This document shows, one piece after another, positions 58,799 to 64,000 of a stretch of DNA of 64,000 bases. The position numbers and the translations under genes were made by a program. Source of the DNA: Cornus controversa (lineage: Eukaryota; Streptophyta; Magnoliopsida; Cornales; Cornaceae); the NCBI GenBank assembly GCA_026545225.1, contig CM048848.1:15737353-15801352 (forward strand), read 5' to 3'. Each line of letters begins with the position of its first letter. The stretch's first letter is position 1. The notes under the pieces were generated by a model. That model did no database searches, was not told the DNA's origin, and worked only from the letters and a program-made list of their open reading frames with translations.

Positions 58799-61302
58799 TG
58801 TCACGTCCCAAAATTCGGTCCGCCGGGACTCCCCCGGTCTGAGCCCGAATTCTGAGAGTGAACCTGTTCATTCAACCACATAAACTATCTTAACACAATC
58901 CTGTTTCGATATCATAATTTGATACCAAACTGTCACGCCCCAAATCTCTGGCCATGATCTGTCGCGGATGCCTTAGCTTTATCAATACATCATTCTCTCA
59001 TCGGAACCTCACAATAATCAACAATCTAAGTTATCATCCCATAAATTAGCGGAAGCATTCTTTATACCATTATCACGATGTATACACGCATACATAAGCA
59101 AATCAAGTCCACAACGTATACCCTTTATTGAAAATATGTATACATAAGCCCTTTTGAATTACACAATTAATACAATTTTTGATTGATTGAAGTGCACCCT
59201 TCGATTAATCAAAGGCCTCACTTCGTTTAATCAAAATTTAGGTTTCGATTAATCGAAGCTTACGCTTGATCGAACTAGTATCGAAGTTCTATCAAAATCC
59301 AACTGGAATTGGACCACTTCTATCGAACAATTTCTGATACTTCACTGATTAATCCAAGCCTTTCAATTGTTTGAAATAAGGGTTTTGATTGATCAAAAGC
59401 CCTCGAACACTGTTCCTCTGCAAAAAATTTTAAGTGCCCATTCTCACACTTTGGTCCCCATACTCATCATACACACTCCTAATGTTACCAATTCATCAAC
59501 ATAACCATTCTCACAAGTTTATACATGTAAAAATGAATATCAATGCAAAATCATCATTCACATTATCTAGCATTCACCATACTCAAAATCGTATTTAAAC
59601 GTATGCAATCATAAAGCATAATATAACATGTTCTTGAAACATATTAAGTCTTATAAATGTTCACCTCTTGGATATAGTCAACAATCCGGACATACATTCA
59701 AATAAAGCAATAAAAGTCTTTAAATGAAACCGATTCCCCTCCACGCTAACTCATTATTAAGGAGACTCCATCACTTCCTTTCCATTTCCTTAAAAGAGTT
59801 AATACTCATGGGATGAGCTACAACACGCTCAGTAGGAATGTCTAAAATACAATTTCGCAAGTTTCGTAAATACCACATAAACATATATTTGCATTTAATC
59901 ATGTTACGCAAATATCCATATATCACAACCATATCATAAGAAACATATAATGCAACATGATATGCATAACTCCCTCATACTCTCCACACATCCATTGAGC
60001 TCTGATTTTATGGATCACCCAATCCCACCTAACCAAGACTCCTTTACCGGTTTACCTTATTGTAGGACTCCATTTTAGGAAGTATCCTCTTCCATCTAAA
60101 TGGAGTTCCAACTTGGATTACTCCACTAGGGTTCCTTTACAGGATTACCTTGCCACTCATCAAGAGGACACTTCGCCCAATTGAGATCACCGCCCTCACT
60201 ATGCCAATGAATGAAGATGAATTTTCCACATGTTCATGCTAAACAGGCATATATAATTCAAAGCAATATAGTACTAATTGTCATGCTTGAACATATTTCA
60301 AATAAACTTCTCATTCATTCACATTGAACATGTTACACATTTTTCACCTTACATATCAATTACATTGACTATTAAACATGTATTACATCTAAACATGCTT
60401 CCAAGACAATTTATCAAACACATAAGTACCACATTCACAAACACACATGAATTCACATAATTCCTTCACAATTCAACCGCAACGTGCTTATATAATCATC
60501 TAAGGCAATTATAACCTGTAATTACATAATTTAACATTGATAATTTATTAAGTAGTATAATCTAGCATGCTTTAACCTTGAAAAATATCTAATTATACCC
60601 ACATAACCAATTGGTTGCCATAAAAAATCAATATACTTACAAAAACTTCAGTATCTATTAGTTAGGCATCCCTACCTCAATTTGGAAGAGCTTCCAAATA
60701 AAATCTTCAAATTTCTCACCGAAATCAAATTTTTTCGAATTTGATTCCGAACGGATCAAACTCGAGCCCTCGATGCGTAGACCAACTCTCTCTTCTTCGG
60801 CGTTTTCCAATTCTCACCCCAAACCTCTCAAATTCAATGAAGAAGGGGAGAAGATGAATATAAATATATATAGATATATATTTCTCTCTCTATTTAGCTG
60901 ATGAGAATGAGAAATGAGGGTTGTGTCATTCCCCTTTCTATTTATAGACCTGGCATCCTCATATTTACAAAAATATCACTAGTCACTCACCAAACCTTTT
61001 CGGGTTCCGTTTTCACTTTTGGCAATTCCTATGGACCTGAAATTGATTTCATAGCGCATCAAATATTTTATTTAAGCCACTCTCAAATTTTGGTGTCATT
61101 CTGACACTTTTAAATTTTTTGAGCCCACAAATCCCGTGTTTTGGGCCCGCCCGACCCGAAAAACTCAAATTTCACCAAACGCTTTCAAAACTTTCCCAGA
61201 TTTGTATAAGAGTCTCCAAACATGTATTTTATATTTAAAACATTTATATAACAATGAATGAAAATAAAGGAAAACTGAACAAAAATGGTTACAGTTCTTA
61301 CA
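58799..61302 (-). repeat. M3 3' LTR, also with a U5-PBS-like end
   Basis: A 2504-bp antisense LTR from TGTCACGTCCCAAAAT to ACAGTTCTTACA. About 132 bp inside its terminus lies a second TGTCACGCCCC (58931), preceded by the PBS-like complement TTGGTATCAAATT, as in M1. A minus TATAAATAG box is near 60940. A TCGATTAATCGA-type palindrome cluster lies at about 59175-59270. Confidence 0.88.
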
Positions 61303-61733
61303 ACCTACCCAACTTAAAAGAATTTCATCCCTGAAATCAGGTTATACCTGAAGAAAACAAGTCCAGATACTTAGAAAGAACTTTCTACTCTCGCTCCCGG
61401 GTAGCCTCCTCAACATTATGGTGATGCCACAAAACTGTGACCAATAAAATGGTCTTGCCCCTCAAAACTTGCTCTCTAGCATCAAGAATATGTACTGGTC
61501 TCTCATCATAGGTGACATCGTCATCAACCTCAACGTCTACCCAACTAAATACATGTGATGGATCAGGTTCATATTCCCTTAACATCAAAACATGGAATAC
61601 GTTATGAACATTTTTCAACTGTGGTGACAAAACCAATCTGTAAGCTACCTCACTGACACACTCAAGGATCTCAAATAGTCCAATGTATCTAGGCGATAAC
61701 TTACCACTCGGCCCAAAATGCATCAATCATATG
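61303..61733 (-). pseudogene. M3: integrase C-terminus and chromodomain-like tail
   Basis: Adjacent to the LTR is the polypurine complement (AAGTTGGGTAGGT on the minus strand). A 113-codon frame then reads YIGLFEILECVSEVAYRLVL, VHNVFHVLMLREYEP, DVTYDERPVHILDAREQVLR and ends in a chromodomain-like tail. Homology stops abruptly near 61730 at MMHFGPSGKL, so the rest of M3 and the rest of E2 were lost in a deletion or rearrangement. Confidence 0.9.
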
Positions 61734-63299
61734 CAAAATAATTGTTCAAGAGTTATTAATTGAACATATCAGAAGATTTTTGGGGCAGATTTAAAAGGAG
61801 AAAAGATAATGAAAGTAAAGGAGGTGTGAATTCATAAATGAAGCCAAACAAGCTAATTACAATCAACATCCAACTATCTCAAGGGTCATTGCCCTCCCAT
61901 AAAACTGTGAGTTGGGTGTGAATCGGCTGGGGGTCTTACATTGTAACTCAACAGAATGGCCTTGTGAAATGAGAGGGAAAGCAGCAGGACTATAGAATGA
62001 GATAGGAGGAATAGGCACCAGAGCAGAAGTTAATAGAGATCCAGAGGATGAGATGTTAAGCTAGCTTATTATTATGATCACAACTAGTATTGTTATTTGA
62101 TACAAGGTTATGAGATTTTGGTTGTACGATCTTGGAACTCGCACACGGGTTCCATTTCAGTTAAATGCCAGAGGAATGACGAAACCCTTTGAATCCTTAT
62201 TAGCTTGAAATAATCCTAAGAACTTTGAATCTTTCTTTTCCTCTGGGGTTGCATTTTTCTGCAGCCAGCTGAAACAGATAAGACATATCATCCATAGTGG
62301 AGATAACTCGTCATGGTTGTGTGTCAACGTCATGTAAGGTTTCTTAGTTATTTTCGAATTGAAGTAAAAACAAAATGAATTTAGCGACACGTGTTCTCAT
62401 GCATCTCCTTCCCTTCATTCACTGTCCAGTCCAACTTTTTCATATTCTACAATATTTAATAAACCATTATGGCGTAACATTTCGGTACAATAGATAAACA
62501 AAAATACGCCAATACAATGTATGTAGCCAAAGAGAATAAGGTTCAAGACTCCTCAAATCAGTTTCTAAATCTTTTGCTTCAACAAACAAGGAACAAAATT
62601 TAACACATTTTTATATTGCCACTTTTTCAACCACACAAACCTCTAAAGCTAGTATAAACTCCTTTTCTTGAAATATATTCAACTTATAAATGATAAACTA
62701 CACACTGTTCCAAAAAAACTTGCCTGCCTAATGAAAAGGAGGGAAGAAGAAAAAAAAAAATTAGGAATGACTGGTATAACCTCGTAGAATATTAATAATG
62801 AAAACATATCAACAGTATTTCATAGGATTATTGCTCAAGGAGAAAAGGCCAAAACTTCCTGCCGCCAAAAGAACATTCCTCTGCTTATAACCACAAATTC
62901 AAACAATTGAAAATTACTAATCCACAGGACGTGTACATCTCAAGAATTATGTAGTTGCCAGCCAGCCTGCCAGAAACAACTTTATTAGGTAAGCAGACTA
63001 ATTTAATGATTATAAATGCTGGAGCAGTTGAGCAAGCTAAAGAAATTAACAATAAAAGGAATTTTTCTATAGATTGTTCCCAGCATATCTTTTTAGTGAA
63101 AATGAATTGGTATTTAAATAATGCTGAAATGGGCACTATATACAGAAGGCTATGGACCAAGAATTGTAATTCAAAGCAATTCAAGCAACGCATCATCTGA
63201 GATTTGTGACATGGTTTTAATCTTAAAAAGACAATCATCTTAGACTTGGCCACAGAAACTTAATTTGACATGAAACTGATAGGATAGCTTAGTCATCTC
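61734..63299. other. No gene proven; one exon-like stretch on the minus strand
   Basis: On the minus strand, after acceptor-like CTGCAG/TTTCAG near 62262-62276, a short frame ends SKFLGLFQANKDSKGFVIPL and stops at 62157. It looks like a terminal exon but I recognise no family and no other exons. The rest is AT-rich; the 122-codon minus frame at 62885-63253 shows no domain. Confidence 0.25.
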
Positions 63300-64000
63300 G
63301 AGGAAATAAATTCATTAAGAAAGGAACATGGTGGCGGATTGATAAAATACAAGTACAACAACAAAAAAGAAAGAGATTCAAAGAACGGCAAAAAAGTAAA
63401 CAATAAGAGGATTTAGAAAAATATAGGAAATTGAGAAATGAAGCTAAGAAAATAATAAGTACTCCTAAACAAACTTACATGAAAAACTAGGTACAAAAGA
63501 GGGTGAAAAACCTATTTATGGGTTGGCAAAAATTAGAGATAAGTCAAGTAGAGACCTGGATCAATTAGATGTCTCAAGCACTCAAACCATAAAATATTAC
63601 CTAAAGAGAACGACATATTAGATAGATGAAGATATTACCTTCTATACCTATTAAATGAGGAATTTTCTAGAATAGAATTGGAACGTAATGAATTTAATAT
63701 AGGAATAATAAATAAAATCAATAATAAGGAAGTAGAGGACACATTGAAAAATGATAATGTGGTTGGTTCGGATGGAAAACGTTAGAAAAGATAGGAACTG
63801 AAAGGCATTCAACAAAAATTTGGAAGGAAAGATGCCACATGAGTGAGGAAAGTACAATAGTACCAATTTACTAGAATGAAGGAGGTATACAAAATTGCGG
63901 CAATTATTGAGGAATTAAATTAATGAGTCATATTTGAAGCTAAATGACCAATTTGGATTTCTACCGAGGAGATCCACAATGGAGGTTGTTTCCTGAATAA
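63300..64000 (+). pseudogene. Decayed RTE-type LINE, runs off the window
   Basis: The plus strand carries a decayed non-LTR ORF: EKPIYGLAKIRDKSSRDLDQ near 63510-63570 (region before RT), KINNKEVEDTLKNDNVVGSD near 63718-63775, then EESTIVPIY, GGIQNCGNY, GIKLMSHI and DQFGFLPRRSTMEVV (RT) up to 64000. The pattern W..S.IVPIYKNKG.IQNC.NYRGI.LMSH..KL matches plant RTE-clade elements. Stops and a deletion are frequent. The catalytic part would lie beyond 64000. Confidence 0.85.

Noticed and set aside
62885-63253. 122-codon minus-strand frame with hydrophobic stretches
   Set aside because: AT-rich DNA readily gives such frames; no family motif, splice or context support.
1-64000. A previously undescribed multi-gene system
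   Set aside because: No cluster of intact, co-oriented unknown genes exists. All coding signals belong to known transposon families or to one FAR pseudogene; novelty is limited to element architecture.

Overview
This window is nuclear DNA from a flowering plant, most likely a eudicot. It is AT-rich and has no intact host gene, rRNA, tRNA gene or CRISPR. Almost everything recognisable is a plant transposable element or a decayed gene. The species cannot be named from the sequence. I found no new enzymatic or defence system; the interest lies in the structure and mechanism of nested transposons.

Left part (1-26,885): dispersed repeats and DNA-transposon derivatives sit around two larger features. 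One is a complete 5.07-kb non-autonomous LTR retrotransposon on the minus strand (4706-9770; perfect target duplication CTTAT). It has no gag or pol, and a ~97-bp x ~10 tandem array lies in its 3' untranslated part. The other is a pseudogene of an alcohol-forming fatty acyl-CoA reductase (15518-17978, minus) that keeps its introns but carries frameshifts and a stop at the active-site lysine. A decayed minus-strand LINE (12840-15115) lies just past its 3' side. Inverted-repeat elements with readable target duplications include a MULE-type MITE (20054-20741, 9-bp TSD), a MITE filled with an ACC-triplet repeat (22205-22943) and a hAT-type MITE (25414-26057, 8-bp TSD). The hAT insertion is confirmed by a second copy of its host repeat that lacks it.

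Right part (26,886-61,733): a nest of Ty3/gypsy elements. E1 is a plus-strand integrase fragment split by a non-autonomous gag-protease element (27452-35977) with Athila/Tat-like features. Its single LTR (36537-40453) also serves as the 5' LTR of a second plus-strand element, E2 (PBS at 40456, then gag, protease, RT, RNase H, integrase). E2 has been hit by five later LTR-retrotransposon insertions: solo LTRs at 38133-39643, 41323-42495 and 55456-57909, a complete antisense element M1 (42909-53466, TSD TGTCT), and a truncated antisense element M3 (58799-61733). Removing these with their target duplications gives a continuous, mutated E2. A 182-bp MITE is nested in turn inside one LTR of M1. The order of events (E1/E2, then the insertions, then the MITE) can be read from the nesting.

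Right edge (61,734-64,000): unrecognised DNA, then a decayed plus-strand RTE-type LINE running off the window.
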